From Psoroptes ovis (taxonomy: Eukaryota > Arthropoda > Arachnida > Sarcoptiformes > Psoroptidae): DNA of 64,000 nucleotides. The notes under the pieces are model-generated. The model was not told where the DNA came from, did no database searches, and worked only from the letters and a program-made list of their open reading frames with translations. Every line of letters begins with the position of its first letter. The stretch's first letter is position 1. A program made the position numbers and the translations under genes. Shown here one piece after another: positions 9,535-20,286 of the stretch. The stretch lies in assembly GCA_002943765.1 (NCBI GenBank), contig PQWQ01000022.1, positions 496,001 to 560,000 of the forward strand, written 5' to 3'.

Positions 9535-9740
9535 ATATATATGAAGACAAATAATCAAATAGCATCAGCAATGAATGAATCAAATAAATCAAACGAAATT
9601 CATAATAATAATGATCAACTAAATCAATCTATTGATTCAATCTATTTTGATACAAAATATGACTGCACCGAAAATAAAAAATAGAAAAAATGATTCATAT
9701 ATGATTATTATTATCATCAAGCTATGAGAATCAATATATA

Positions 9741-9822
9741 TTAAGCTGTCCGAAAAGTTTTCGTCGGTTTTTCAAATGTTTTTTTCAATTAGTAAATCGG
9801 CCATAACTTTGTGGACAACCAA
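9741..9822 (-). mobile_element. mariner-type MITE, subfamily D
   Basis: TTAAGCTGTCCGAAAAGTTT to TTTGTGGACAACC. The interior is the reverse of the copy at 1515 (CAATTAGTAAATCGG). Confidence 0.75.
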
Positions 9823-10248
9823 AATATATTTTCGAATTTTTGTCATATATGAAAAAATATAAGAATATTTTTTTTTTGGTTCATTCATTCATTCATTCAT
9901 TGGTCTATTTTTGGTCTATTTTCGGGGTTGAATCATAAATTATCTGCAAGCAAAATGATGATGGTGGAAATGGTACATTCAACTGTGTGTACATTGGACA
10001 ATTCAATAAAATTCTGCAAATGAAATTCTGTTTATTTCTTTAAATATAAGAAAATTCAAATTTGAATTCAAATTCAAAAATTTTCTTAAAATCATTGAAT
10101 CAATTTATAATTCCACATTAAATTCTATGAAGCTTTCCACGATGAAGAATTATATTGAAAAGAATTTTCAATTTCAATATTTTGTCAACTCAATCATATG
10201 GCATTTGTGCTTGTTTATTATGCTTGTCTGTCTGTTGTATTTGTATGT

Positions 10249-10331
10249 AATAGGTTGTCCCATAAGTTCTTACCATTTTTCGAATGAAAAAAAAAATTTA
10301 AAAAACAGCAAGAACTTATGGGACAACCTAA
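10249..10331 (+). mobile_element. mariner-type MITE, subfamily A
   Basis: TAGGTTGTCCCATAAGTTC to GAACTTATGGGACAACCTAA, with the interior TTTTTCGAATG plus an A-run. Confidence 0.85.
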
Positions 10332-10662
10332 TAATTTCTTTATTATTATTTGTGATATATGGGTGTGTGTGTGTGTGTTTGTATAAATTTTTGACATTTA
10401 TATTTACTTGCACATTTGTTATATGTCATTGAATATGTGTATTTTTATTTTATTTTTTGCATTTTTTTTTACATCACAAATTGTTCAAAAATATCGTACA
10501 TTTGGCCAATTGAATATATGTGTGTATGTATGTGACAAGTATGATGAAAAAAAAATGATTGAAAAATCACAAATAAATCAAAATTCAACCAAAAAACAAA
10601 TAAGAAATGAATGTAAACCAAGAAAACAAAATAGATTCACTGTAATTGAATATAAATATATA

Positions 10663-10742
10663 TTAGGTTGTCCGAAAAGTTTTTGCCAATTTTCTCTTAA
10701 TTTCCTATGATATAATCGGCAAAAATTTTTCGGACAACCTAA
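10663..10742 (-). mobile_element. mariner-type MITE, subfamily B
   Basis: 80 bp, TTAGGTTGTCCGAAAAG to TTTTTCGGACAACCTAA. The interior CCTATGATATAATCGG is in reverse orientation; TA flanks both ends. Confidence 0.85.
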
Positions 10743-10985
10743 TATATATATGAATGAATGACTTATATATATATGATTGTCTGTTAATAATTTTATATTT
10801 ATTCTTTCGAAATTTCGATGACTGATTTCCCACCATTTTTTAAAATTTCCATTCATTCATTCATTCCATTCACATTCCTATCCCATTTATATATGTATTT
10901 TTTTTTTATTATTATTTCAAATGAAAAGAAAAAAAAAATAAAAAAAAAAATAAGAAAATTGAAATCAAAGCAAAAATATTTTGTA

Positions 10986-11066
10986 TTAGGTTGTCCTATA
11001 AGTTCTTGCCGATTATATCGTAGAAAATCATTGGAAAATCGGCAAGAACTTATTGGGCAACCCATT
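10986..11066 (+). mobile_element. mariner-type MITE, subfamily B
   Basis: TTAGGTTGTCCTATAAG to CTTATTGGGCAACCC with the interior TATCGTAGAAAATCATTGG; the right end is slightly altered. Confidence 0.82.
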
Positions 11067-11316
11067 AATTATCTGATTGGAATGGCCAATCTTTTATTTC
11101 GGTTATCAATATTAACTTATCAATATTAACATTTCAAGAAGAGCTTCAATCATTCATATGTCAAATAAATCAATGGATAAATGATCAATTTATTTGCCAA
11201 AGCAAAACAAAACAGCCAGACAAATTCATTTGTCATTTTGTCAACAAAAAAAAAAAAAAAAAAAAAAATAATGGAAACGACGTAAATAAACAAAAAATGA
11301 ATAAATAAATCAAAAT

Positions 11317-11637
11317 TCAACCCTTTATGCACCACCAATATTTGTTTATCTTTGATTTCTTTATGATCATCTGATTGCTAACCATATGTATGTATGCATA
11401 ACCAACAAAATCCTCCAAGATCGATGCTCGACCATTCTCAGCCAATGTCTAATGAAATGATTCGATTTTTCGCAACCATGTGATTACCTTATGGTCCATG
11501 AAAAAAAAAATTCGTGCCTTGGTTTTATTTGTTGTTCGCTCCAGTTCCCTATCGGTATCACTGATTAATGATGAGAAATCATTTCTACGAATGTGGTCAC
11601 GTAATGTATGAATTTTTTTTTTTTCGCTGATCACCAT
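11317..11637 (-). CDS. predicted two-exon small protein (93 aa), unknown function
   Basis: Exon 1 runs 11637-11488 from an ATG (MVISEKKKIHTLRD..., 50 codons) to a CATAAG|GTAATC donor. A 39-bp intron ends in TTTCATTAG. Exon 2 (11448-11317) continues in phase for 43 codons and ends in TGA. The encoded protein is charged, with a credible mixed composition (for example TLAENGRASILEDF across the start of exon 2). Its base composition is richer in GC than the surroundings. I do not recognise the family. Reading through the intron gives a stop after 12 residues. The very short intron and the A-run inside exon 1 are reasons for caution. It could also be a remnant of a longer gene. Confidence 0.4.
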
Positions 11638-11944
11638 TTTTTTTTATTCGGCCAATGATTAATCATCAATTTTCACGAATTTCACCGAATATTCACTTTT
11701 GCTGCTGCTGCTTTGATATGGTTGATTATCATTGGTATCGATAATTTTGTTTTTTCGGCCAATATTTGCCTTGATATGAATTTTTTTTCCTTCCATTGTG
11801 GATCGGATCACTGATATTATATGTGTCAATTAATCATATAATCATCACGGCTTTTATGGAATATGTTGAGAAAACAATTACTCAAGTTCATCATCATCAT
11901 CATCATCCAATCAATGTATGAATTTTCACTGTTAGTAGATGAAC

Positions 11945-12204
11945 TGTTATTGGCTGTGGTGATGAACAATCATGTACATATATAAAGGCGAAATAATTGT
12001 TGTTTTGTTGTTGCTGTTTTTAATGCTAGATTTAGACCATCAATGTGTTAACATCGCCACTCACCACAGCATTGTTTTATTTGTTTATTTGAATATTTGT
12101 TCACCAATCTTCATCCACGTTTTTATTTACATCATATTTATTATATTTATAATCAATAAAATTATATTCATATATTTCAAATCAACCATCAAATATCACG
12201 AACA
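11945..12204 (+). repeat. probable 5' LTR of the copia-type element
   Basis: It runs from TGTTATTGG to CACGAACA. TATATAAA lies at 11979-11986 and AATAAA near 12155. Directly after it is GGTTATGG, which resembles the primer-binding sequence just downstream of copia 5' LTRs. No matching 3' LTR is present, so the start is inferred from TG and the TATA spacing only. Confidence 0.4.
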
Positions 12205-12208
12205 GGTT

Positions 12209-14629
12209 ATGGATTCAGCCGCACCACGCATTACTATCCTTACTTCAACATCATTTGGACGATGGTCGGTGGAGATCGTCGCTGCCCTACAAAGCCGCAA
12301 TTTGTATGAATATATTTCTAGTGATATTGCCGCAGATAAATTTGATGTTCAAAAAGACGCTCAAGCGAAATTAATTTTATATAATTCAATCGATGATGAA
12401 AACTACCAGAGAATCAGATCGTGCCAGAAATCAAAGCAAATTTATGAATCATTATGTCAATATCATCTAGGCGAATCAAACGAGAAAACCGAACGATTAT
12501 TGCGACAATTGCATTGTCTTAAATGGACTGAAAACGATAGTGAAATATTTTCTACTGTTCGATCAATCGCAGCTGAGTTGGAAAATCTTGGGCGAAAACT
12601 TTCAGAAGAAGAATTGTGCTCCAAAGTGATAACCATGTTACCACCTAAATATATTACGATTAATGTGTCAGTTATGGCTATGAAGAAATGTGGTAACAAA
12701 GTAACATTGAATATGATTGAATCGATGATAATGGATCTAGCTGATCATCTTAAACAAATTGATTTGACTGGTAATAATGATAATGAGGTGACAAACAGTA
12801 ATAAAACCATGTTAGCGATGGCCAAGAAAAAGATTATCCGATGTTATAATTGTCATAAGATTGGTCATGTAAAACGCAATTGTCCGAAACGAAGAAATGG
12901 TGACAGATGGCGCAGTGGTGAGCAAAGAGAAAGTGGACCGAGTGGTAATGCTACGAAACCGAAAATACTTATGATGGCACTTAAAGAGAGTAAGTCGAAG
13001 GGGCTCGGCAAGTGGACCAAACCAATGATGAGTGACAATGGTCAATATGAACATTGTCAAGTATTTGTAGATGGAGGCGCTAGCCAACATATGTTTAACG
13101 ACAGCAAATACTTTTCTGAGGTGCGGTCGCATGTCGAGGACAAGCTGATATCACCTGGTGGTATTGCTAAAGCTTCGGCGGTCGGAAACGTAGAGTTTGA
13201 GGTCCACGATGGTACTGAATGGCGAGTGTTGGAACTAACAAACGTATTGTTAGTTAAAGATTGTCCGATGAATTTGGTTTCGATTGGTCAATTGACACTT
13301 ACTGATGGTGTAACATTTGATGGTGATAGATATCACACGACAATCTATAAAGATGGTGATAGTTTGATGGTTGCTGATCGATCGGATGAATATAATAACG
13401 TCTACGAGTTACGTTCCCGGTTTGCAAAGAAAAGGTTATCGATGGCTGCTATATCCTGTAATTTATCAACATGGCACGAGCGATTCAATCACGTCAATAA
13501 GAAAATATTGATCGATATGACAAAAGGGGCCCATGTAATTGGAATGCCAGCTAAACTTAATGATGATATTGGCTTTTGTCATGGCTGCTGTGCAGGTAAA
13601 ATGATTGAATCGAGTCACCCGAGTGCACAAAGAAAGTTACGAGCCAGTGCTGGAGAATTTCTCCATTTGGATATAGCCGGTTATATGAGTGAACCATCGA
13701 TTCATAGAAATAAGTATTTCCTTATTGCTGTTGATGATTATTCGGGTTATATCAAAGTACGATTCATGAAAGATCGATCCCAGACATTGGAAAAGTTTAA
13801 ATTATTGTGCAACGAAGTTAAACTTGAAACTGGAAATACTGTTAAATGCATTCGAAGTGACTGTGGCTCTGAATTTATGTCGAATGAGTTCCAGAAATTT
13901 TTAAATCAAAATGGTATTAATCATCAGACAGCAACGGTTGGTGTACCTCAACAAAATGGTCGAGCTGAACGTAACATACGCACCATTACCGAACATGCTA
14001 CAGCAGCGTTGGTTGGCAAAAATCTCCCGAAATTTTTATGGGATGAGGCTGTGAATCAGGTCGTATATACTAAAAATCGTGTCTTGAATAGTTTAGGTGT
14101 GGTACCGTACACCCTTTGGTTTGGTAGAAAACCTGATGTATCGAATCTCCGAATATTTGGCTCAGAAGGTGAAATGTTATTGAAAAACGTTGGTAAATTC
14201 GAGGCTAAAACATTGCCGGTTATCATGGTTGGGTATGATGGTGACACTCTCTACAGGTGTTACTCGAAAGTTAGAAAATGTATCGAAGTGACATCATCAG
14301 TCAAATGGAACGAAAAACCCAGTGTACAATTTCATGTAGTGGACCAACCACGAATTGAGCCAAATATTGATGCAAATGAATTATCTACAAATGATGGAAA
14401 TGCTGATTCGAACGAAGTTAAATCTGAGACCGATATTGATGATCAACAAAACCCGATCTGTGAATCAGGGGAGCACAGTAACGATGAAAAGAAACGTGGA
14501 CGACCTGTTGGTGCAAAAAATCGTACATATAAAATGAATATTATGAATGAATTGGTTTTTTTTTTATTTTTTTCAAATTTGATTTCAAATCAAAAACCAT
14601 GTAAATCCATCTACTTGGAACTTGTGTGA
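12209..14629 (+). CDS. copia-type Gag-protease-integrase, lacking reverse transcriptase
   Basis: An uninterrupted 806-residue frame from MDSAAPR; the open frame upstream of this Met looks like LTR sequence. Gag (UBN2 type) occupies about residues 1-200 and a CCHC knuckle (CYNCHKIGHVKRNC) lies near 211. A protease-like site reads VDGGAS near 287, where copia elements normally have D-S/T-G. The integrase zinc part (WHERFNH...CHGCCAGK) and core follow, with the triad D (HLDI, ~486), D (RSDC, ~550), E (GRAERN, ~586). The frame ends after the basic GRPVGAKN segment that precedes reverse transcriptase in such elements, then runs into unrelated T-rich sequence. The element is therefore 3' truncated. 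An intact frame without RT could be a recent truncation or a retained integrase-like protein; I favour truncation. Confidence 0.85.
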   Translation: MDSAAPRITILTSTSFGRWSVEIVAALQSRNLYEYISSDIAADKFDVQKDAQAKLILYNSIDDENYQRIRSCQKSKQIYESLCQYHLGESNEKTERLLRQLHCLKWTENDSEIFSTVRSIAAELENLGRKLSEEELCSKVITMLPPKYITINVSVMAMKKCGNKVTLNMIESMIMDLADHLKQIDLTGNNDNEVTNSNKTMLAMAKKKIIRCYNCHKIGHVKRNCPKRRNGDRWRSGEQRESGPSGNATKPKILMMALKESKSKGLGKWTKPMMSDNGQYEHCQVFVDGGASQHMFNDSKYFSEVRSHVEDKLISPGGIAKASAVGNVEFEVHDGTEWRVLELTNVLLVKDCPMNLVSIGQLTLTDGVTFDGDRYHTTIYKDGDSLMVADRSDEYNNVYELRSRFAKKRLSMAAISCNLSTWHERFNHVNKKILIDMTKGAHVIGMPAKLNDDIGFCHGCCAGKMIESSHPSAQRKLRASAGEFLHLDIAGYMSEPSIHRNKYFLIAVDDYSGYIKVRFMKDRSQTLEKFKLLCNEVKLETGNTVKCIRSDCGSEFMSNEFQKFLNQNGINHQTATVGVPQQNGRAERNIRTITEHATAALVGKNLPKFLWDEAVNQVVYTKNRVLNSLGVVPYTLWFGRKPDVSNLRIFGSEGEMLLKNVGKFEAKTLPVIMVGYDGDTLYRCYSKVRKCIEVTSSVKWNEKPSVQFHVVDQPRIEPNIDANELSTNDGNADSNEVKSETDIDDQQNPICESGEHSNDEKKRGRPVGAKNRTYKMNIMNELVFFLFFSNLISNQKPCKSIYLELV

Positions 14630-14798
14630 ATATCTATTTATCATCACCGATTATTTTCTGGTTGTTTTGTATTGGTTGGTGGTGTTGACACATTTTATTC
14701 ATTGATCTTTAAATGGCGAATAGCACGATAAAAAATAGCTCTAGTTACTTATGTCTACTCAGGGTGATGCATAACACACAAAGAAAAAACGAAGCTAA

Positions 14799-14955
14799 TT
14801 CACACCTTACAACTCGAGCGGTGACCATCACTCACCATAAGATGTAATGCAGCAACTCGATAGGCGCCCCTCAGTCACCATTTTACATCGGTGTGAAAAA
14901 TAGTCGAGCTATCGGGCTAGCTTGCGCTGTAACTGCCTCGAGTGCTAAGGGTTAA
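14799..14955 (+). mobile_element. TTAA-bounded element, copy 2
   Basis: Same unit as 703-858. The left end is degraded (CACACCTTACAACTCGAG), the right end is intact (GCTAAGGGTTAA). It is separated by 349 bp from an inverted third copy. Confidence 0.7.
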
Positions 14956-15304
14956 TGGTGAAACTTTAATGCGCAAATCACTCAGAGGCAAACAACAAAA
15001 CAAAAACAAAAATTGATATTTTCTGTCTGAGAAGAGATGGCGATTTCAAACAGTTTCCTTCCTTACGAAATCATTTGACGTATGTTTATTTGCTGTGAAA
15101 AATTTATGGGTCAAACGTTATAGATTCGTAGATTTTTAGTTTGAAAATAATGAAATTTTTATTTTTCAAAATTTGATTAAAAAAATAGATGGATGAGTTT
15201 CGGAAAAAAAAGTGTAAATACAATTGAAAATCAAGTGAAACTCAAATTTTTTTTTTTTTCATTAATTTTCATGAAAAATTAAATTTTTTGTGTCTGTTAG
15301 ACTT

Positions 15305-15461
15305 TTAATCCTTAGCACTCGAGGCATTTACAGCGCAAGCTAGCCCGACAGCTCGACAATTTTTCACACTCAATGTAAAATGGTGACTGAGGGGCGCCTA
15401 TCGAGTTACTGCATTACATTTTATGGTGAGTGATGGTCACCGTTCGAGTTTTAAGGGTTAA
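15305..15461 (-). mobile_element. TTAA-bounded element, copy 3 (inverted)
   Basis: TTAATCCTTAGCACTCGAG to AAGGGTTAA, reverse complement of the other copies. Together with copy 2 it forms a large inverted repeat around 14956-15304. Confidence 0.7.
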
Positions 15462-15794
15462 AAATAATGTAACTGTTTTCATCTATCAAAACAAGTCAAA
15501 AAAAAAAGAATAGGCAAAAGTGACTTTTATCAGATTTCAGATTGCAATCAAACTTCAGAATAGATTGATTGATCAGTGAGAAATACAAATAAATAAATAA
15601 ATAAATAAATAAAATTCAATCAATTTAATTGAAATTGAAAAAATTATGAAATGGTCATTTTTTGATCATTGATACATTGGAATAATGAAATTTTTCCAGT
15701 CAGATCAAAAAAAATTGACCAACCAAAGGAAAAGGTCTTGTTTGTTTACTATTTTTTTTCTGGAAATGGAAAACCTTTTAAAATCAAAATTCTA

Positions 15795-15874
15795 TTGGCT
15801 TGTCCCATAAGTTTTTGCCGTTTTTTCAATTTTTTTCCATTTGAAAAACGGCAAAAACTTATAGGACAACCTAA
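15795..15874 (-). mobile_element. mariner-type MITE, subfamily A-like
   Basis: 80 bp, TTGGCTTGTCCCATAAG to CTTATAGGACAACCTAA, with an interior of T-runs and CCATTTG. Confidence 0.8.
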
Positions 15875-16590
15875 TATTTTGATTTTAGCTAAGCAAAATG
15901 ACAAACCCATTTTTTCTTGAATCACCTTATTGAATGGAATTTTTTTTTCATTGTTTTATTGAGTAAATATCGATAACACACAGAAACACAATCAAATATT
16001 GATATTTGATAACAAAAGATGTTTTGGAACAAAACAAAATAAATAAATAAATAAAATTGAAATTTCAATTTTCGATTCAATGATTGAAATTGGAAACAAT
16101 TTATATTTTTTTTTCGAACTCAAAACATGGCAAAAAGGTGTATTTTTGGTAATATTTATATGCATTTTTATGGATGGAAATGTTTACTAAACATTTGATT
16201 TCTATTTGATGGTATTTGTGTGTTTCGGTGTGAATGAATGATCAATCATTGATTGAAAGATCAATGAATGGAAATGAAATAAACAGGACTAGGTGATTTG
16301 ATTTCATTTCTCCATCTAAAATATTAAAATATGTAAAAATACACTAAAATTTTTCAGGCTCGTCTAAAAAAAAATTCATAAATATTAAACGATATCTGCA
16401 TATATTAACGAGTATAAACACTTTCGTACCAGCATACCTACCATCATTAAATTAAAAATAATCATTGAATACCTGATCGATTAGAAATTGAAGCCAATAA
16501 TTATTTTTTTTATATCGAAATTATGTTATTTTCGTTTTTCGAAGAAATAAACAACAAAAATACATTTCAGATGATCATTTTGTATTAATA

Positions 16591-16668
16591 TTAAGTTGTC
16601 CAATAAGTTCTTGCCGATTTTCCAATGATTTTCTACGATATAATCGGCAAGAACTTATTGGACAACAC
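16591..16668 (-). mobile_element. mariner-type MITE, subfamily B
   Basis: TTAAGTTGTCCAATAAG to CTTATTGGACAACACTA. Both arms carry the same change (CCAATAAG/CTTATTGG), so the hairpin is preserved. The interior is TTTTCTACGATATAATC. Confidence 0.82.
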
Positions 16669-17043
16669 TATACATTTATGACAGTTTTGTCTACTTGATG
16701 TAGCCAACCATCGAAATGAATGATGATTAACAAACTCAATTTTATTTTTTCAAAAATTCAATTTAATCAATCAACTCAACGGTGAGTGACTAAAATCGAA
16801 TGTTCAACAATCGAACGTTTTTTTATTCATTCACTCAAAAAAAAAAATTATAAACAGAAAGTGCTGCCATCTTTTGGATTTGAATTGAACTATTTTTTGA
16901 TTTTTTGACAAAAAATGAAATTTCAATGATACATGGATAAATCAACAAATAAACAATCATGATTGATGCTTAATTCGAATAATGTGAAGCGTTTTTGGAG
17001 CCAAGTTTGGTGTAAAATCTTATCATAATTCAAATTTCCGAAT

Positions 17044-20017
17044 TCAGCCTGATAAATCATTATCATCGTAAAGTATTTGATCGTACAATTCAGCTTTCAC
17101 TAATCTTCCACCAAAATATCTACCATTCAATGCATCACGTGCTTTCAGTGCCTCTATATTTCGGATATAAAAAAGAAAATTTAGAATCATTGTGTAAATT
17201 GAATTGAATAATTTAGTAGATGCATACCTAATAAAGATGTAAATTCAACAAATATCTTAACAATAATATCGGCTTCATCATCTTCGGATTGTCTTTCTTG
17301 ATAAATGATTACTTTTTTCACTAAACCATATTTACCACATTCATCCGTTACTTCAGATTCTAATTGATCATCAATATCTTCAGGTGATACCATATTACGT
17401 AAGACAATTACACGAGACTATTCAGTGAATGATTGAGAGAAAATTAATTGAAATTTGTTGAAATTGTTTGTTTGCTATGCTTACCTCATTTTTTCTCATC
17501 AATTTATGCATCAATACTTGACGAGCATTCGATCCTTTGATGACAACATTTTCTTGTTGTTGCAATGTTTGTGGTTCTTCATCTTTGCCGAGCATTTCAT
17601 CATTATTGTTCGAAGATGAGTTCATAGCTTTATCATTATTTGATGTTGATTGATCATTATTAGAGCCGTTCGATGAATTCATATTCGCCGTTGAACCATT
17701 CGTATTTGTTGTAGAAGATAATGTACGACCATTTTTAATCGATAATGGTAATGTTGTGACCAATGTTGGTGGTGGTATTGTTATGACTGGTGGTGGAACA
17801 TTTGTATTACCACTTTTGATTGCGGTAGTTGTTGAATATGTAGCACCTGTGATCAGTCCTGGTGCTGTTTGTGCTGTAATAGGTTTAGCTACAAATGCTG
17901 ATTTAGGAATATGAGTCGCTATCGTGCTGCTGGTCGTTGATTCATTTTTAATTGATGAATTACTATTACTGTTACTATTATTAGCTATGGCATCCATTGC
18001 TTGAATTTTAGCTGTTGCAGCAGCTGCAGCAATTGCCGCAGCGGTCGGCAACGATGCTACGGTCACCACTTGAGGAATCGGTGCTACTTCAAAGCAGTTG
18101 GGCGGCGTTATGGCACGTCCAACTCGTAAATGTTGTCCAGCTAAATCAAAATAATTCATTGCCGATATTGCTTCCATCATTGATTGCTCAGATTCATACT
18201 CTGTGAGTGAAGAAAAAAATAATTAATAAAATCTGAATGAGGACTAATTAAGGGATAAATATAATCACCAATATAACCAAATCCTTTATGTTTCTCTGTT
18301 TGTGAAGATTGTTCTAATTTACATGAATTAATTTTCCCGAATGCTTCGAATACTGATTTGATATCTTGTTCAGTCAATTCAGGATGTATAGACGATACAT
18401 AAATCCGGTTAAATGTTTTTGCTTCATTTTGTATTTGTTCAATTATTTGCGCTGCTTGTGGCATATTCGATGGTCGGCCAACTTTAATATTACGACCACC
18501 CATCATATAACCATTCATTTGTTCCAATGCTAAATGTGCAGCTTCTGGCACTTCATATTCAATGAATGCAAACCCCTTATGCTTTTGTGTGGCTGGATCC
18601 CAAGACATATTAATACTTTTTATCGGTCCAAACGGACTAAACGCTTGCCGTACGACATCTTCTTTCAATTCAAAACTAATCGAACCAACATAAATACGAC
18701 ACATCAGCACCAATGCTTGATGACGCTGTAATGAACGTTGTTGCTGTTGTTGATATGCAATTGTTTGCTTCTCTAATACTGATTTAATCGATTGTTCCAT
18801 TGCATATTTTTTCGCTTTCAATATCGATTCTTGTTGTTCCGGTGTCAGTCGTATTAATGTAGCAGCTATTGCTGATGCACGTAAAGCACCGGGGCCAGCA
18901 ATCAATGGATAACATTGTTTCGCTGCCAGCAGCTCTGCTTGTGGGATATCATCTGTGTATTTATATAAGGATTATATTAAAAAGAAATAGATTAGCAAAA
19001 TAATAATAAAAATACATTGAAAATGATTTAAATTAAATAATAAAAAATGAAATTCATTTCCATAACGATTTTAGGATTGGACCATTTTGACCAACCATAT
19101 TTTGGACACTTCTCAATTGAACATTTGAAAAATATAATGTTAAATCATCATCATCAAAATTATTTGATTAATTACCCATAGACAATCATTATTTTTTTTT
19201 CTATATGTTCGTAAATACATATAATCAATCATTAAGATATATAAAATCTCAATTTCAAATATTATGACATTCATGGCTAGAAATAGTTAAGAGAAAAAAA
19301 AATAAGAAAAAAAAACAAAAAAAATCAAATAATTCAAATATGAATTCAATTCATTTTAAAAATATTATAATTAATAAAAACACACGAATCGCATAAATCA
19401 ATCAATCAATCGATCGATCGATTGATCGATCAATCAATCAACGATGACAATAGCAACTCATCGACAATATCAACATAATCGGCTTTGATTGATTTGATTT
19501 GTCAAATTGTTTCATAGAAATTTTCAAAATTACAAAATTTTTTCAAATTCATTTATATACGAATTCGAATATTCATCGAAATTGTCCAATCGAAAGCTCA
19601 TCATTTGAATCACAATCATTTTTCACAATGAAATTATTGTTTGTTTGTTTTTTGGTACATATTATTAATATGGGATATATTCTGGCCTTTTTGCTTTTAG
19701 ACTTTGTTGTTGTTTGTTGTTTGATGGTGGATTAGTGAGAGAGAAAATAAACGAAAAAAAATGATACAAAAAAGAATATGAAAAAAAAAGATTAAATGAA
19801 ATTATTTGATTAATAATAATTGAAATTTCAATTATGATTTCAAATTGATTTTTTAAAAAATGACACAAATATTTTCAAAATTTGTTGAAATATTCTCAAA
19901 CCAAAATCGATTCATGTCTCGATGATCTGTGTACCAAATTATTATTTTTCAAAAATTATTACCTTCTTTCGGTATACGCATCAGCTCAATGTTGGAATGA
20001 TTTTTTTGATGGCTCAT
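17044..20017 (-). CDS. PUF60: poly(U)-binding splicing factor PUF60 / Half pint homologue
   Basis: Five exons: 20017-19963, 18952-18269, 18200-17485, 17417-17228 and 17153-17044. They join in phase to 584 residues. RRM1 lies near residues 104-177 (CRIYVGSISFEL...KHKGFAFIEY), RRM2 near 200-283 (NRIYVSSIHPEL...LRVGRAITPP). A long Ala/Ser/Thr/Asn-rich linker (about 290-470) precedes a C-terminal UHM domain (about 486-580; VIVLRNMV, ECGKYG, YQER). The order matches animal PUF60, a nuclear protein that binds pyrimidine tracts and U2AF partners to promote 3' splice-site use. Start Met (MSHQKNHSN) is the first in a short exon; the 1 kb first intron (18953-19962) has a CAAT/CGAT simple repeat but no other gene. 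It is divergently paired with PUS1, 269 bp away. Confidence 0.93.
19396..19441. repeat. 4-bp tandem repeat (ATCA/ATCG) with dyad symmetry
   Basis: ATCAATCAATCG runs into CGATCGATTGATCGATC and ATCAATCAA, so the block is both a tandem tetramer array and a partial palindrome. It lies in PUF60 intron 1. Confidence 0.7.
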
Positions 20018-20286
20018 CGTTGATTTGGTTGTTTTTTTCACGGTAAATTCAATATTTAAATTAAATTCTAATCAAAATTAATTTTGAAAAGATATTTTGA
20101 TTGATTTTCACGAACAAAAAAAAAAACAAAACAAAGAATGAGCCAAATTTACCGAAAACTATTTTGACATTGTTTGGTAGACTTGTGTAGAAATAGCCTG
20201 ATAAATACATGTGCTTGTAATTGGAGGTATTTTGTCAAATTTTTTTATTTGGCCATAATTATTGATAAATGAATTTATTATCGACA
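20018..20286. promoter_or_regulatory. shared divergent promoter of PUF60 and PUS1
   Basis: Only 269 bp separate the two start codons, so both 5' untranslated regions and promoters must lie here. No TATA box at a fitting distance was seen. Confidence 0.6.

Larger units (their letters stand above)
9541..11316. other. spacer after the gypsy insertion; MITEs, no firm gene
   Basis: It contains a short Asn/Ser-rich open frame at 9541-9681 (47 codons, see findings), four MITEs, TG and TA repeats near 10366 and 10743, and A-runs near 10926 and 11246. The other open frames cross MITE ends and are not credible genes. Confidence 0.5.
14630..17043. other. intergenic repeat region between copia remnant and PUF60
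   Basis: It holds the inverted pair of TTAA-bounded elements (14799-15461), MITEs at 15795 and 16591, (AATA)n runs near 15588 and 16038 and T- or A-runs. No exon-like sequence was recognised; the last 100-200 bp should include the 3' end of PUF60. Confidence 0.6.

Noticed and set aside
233..11129. Several open frames containing the recurring peptide GCPISSCR or GCPKSFCQ (for example 233-415, 1637-1849, 10127-10432, 10853-11065)
   Set aside because: The shared peptide is the translation of the MITE terminal repeat, not a protein family.
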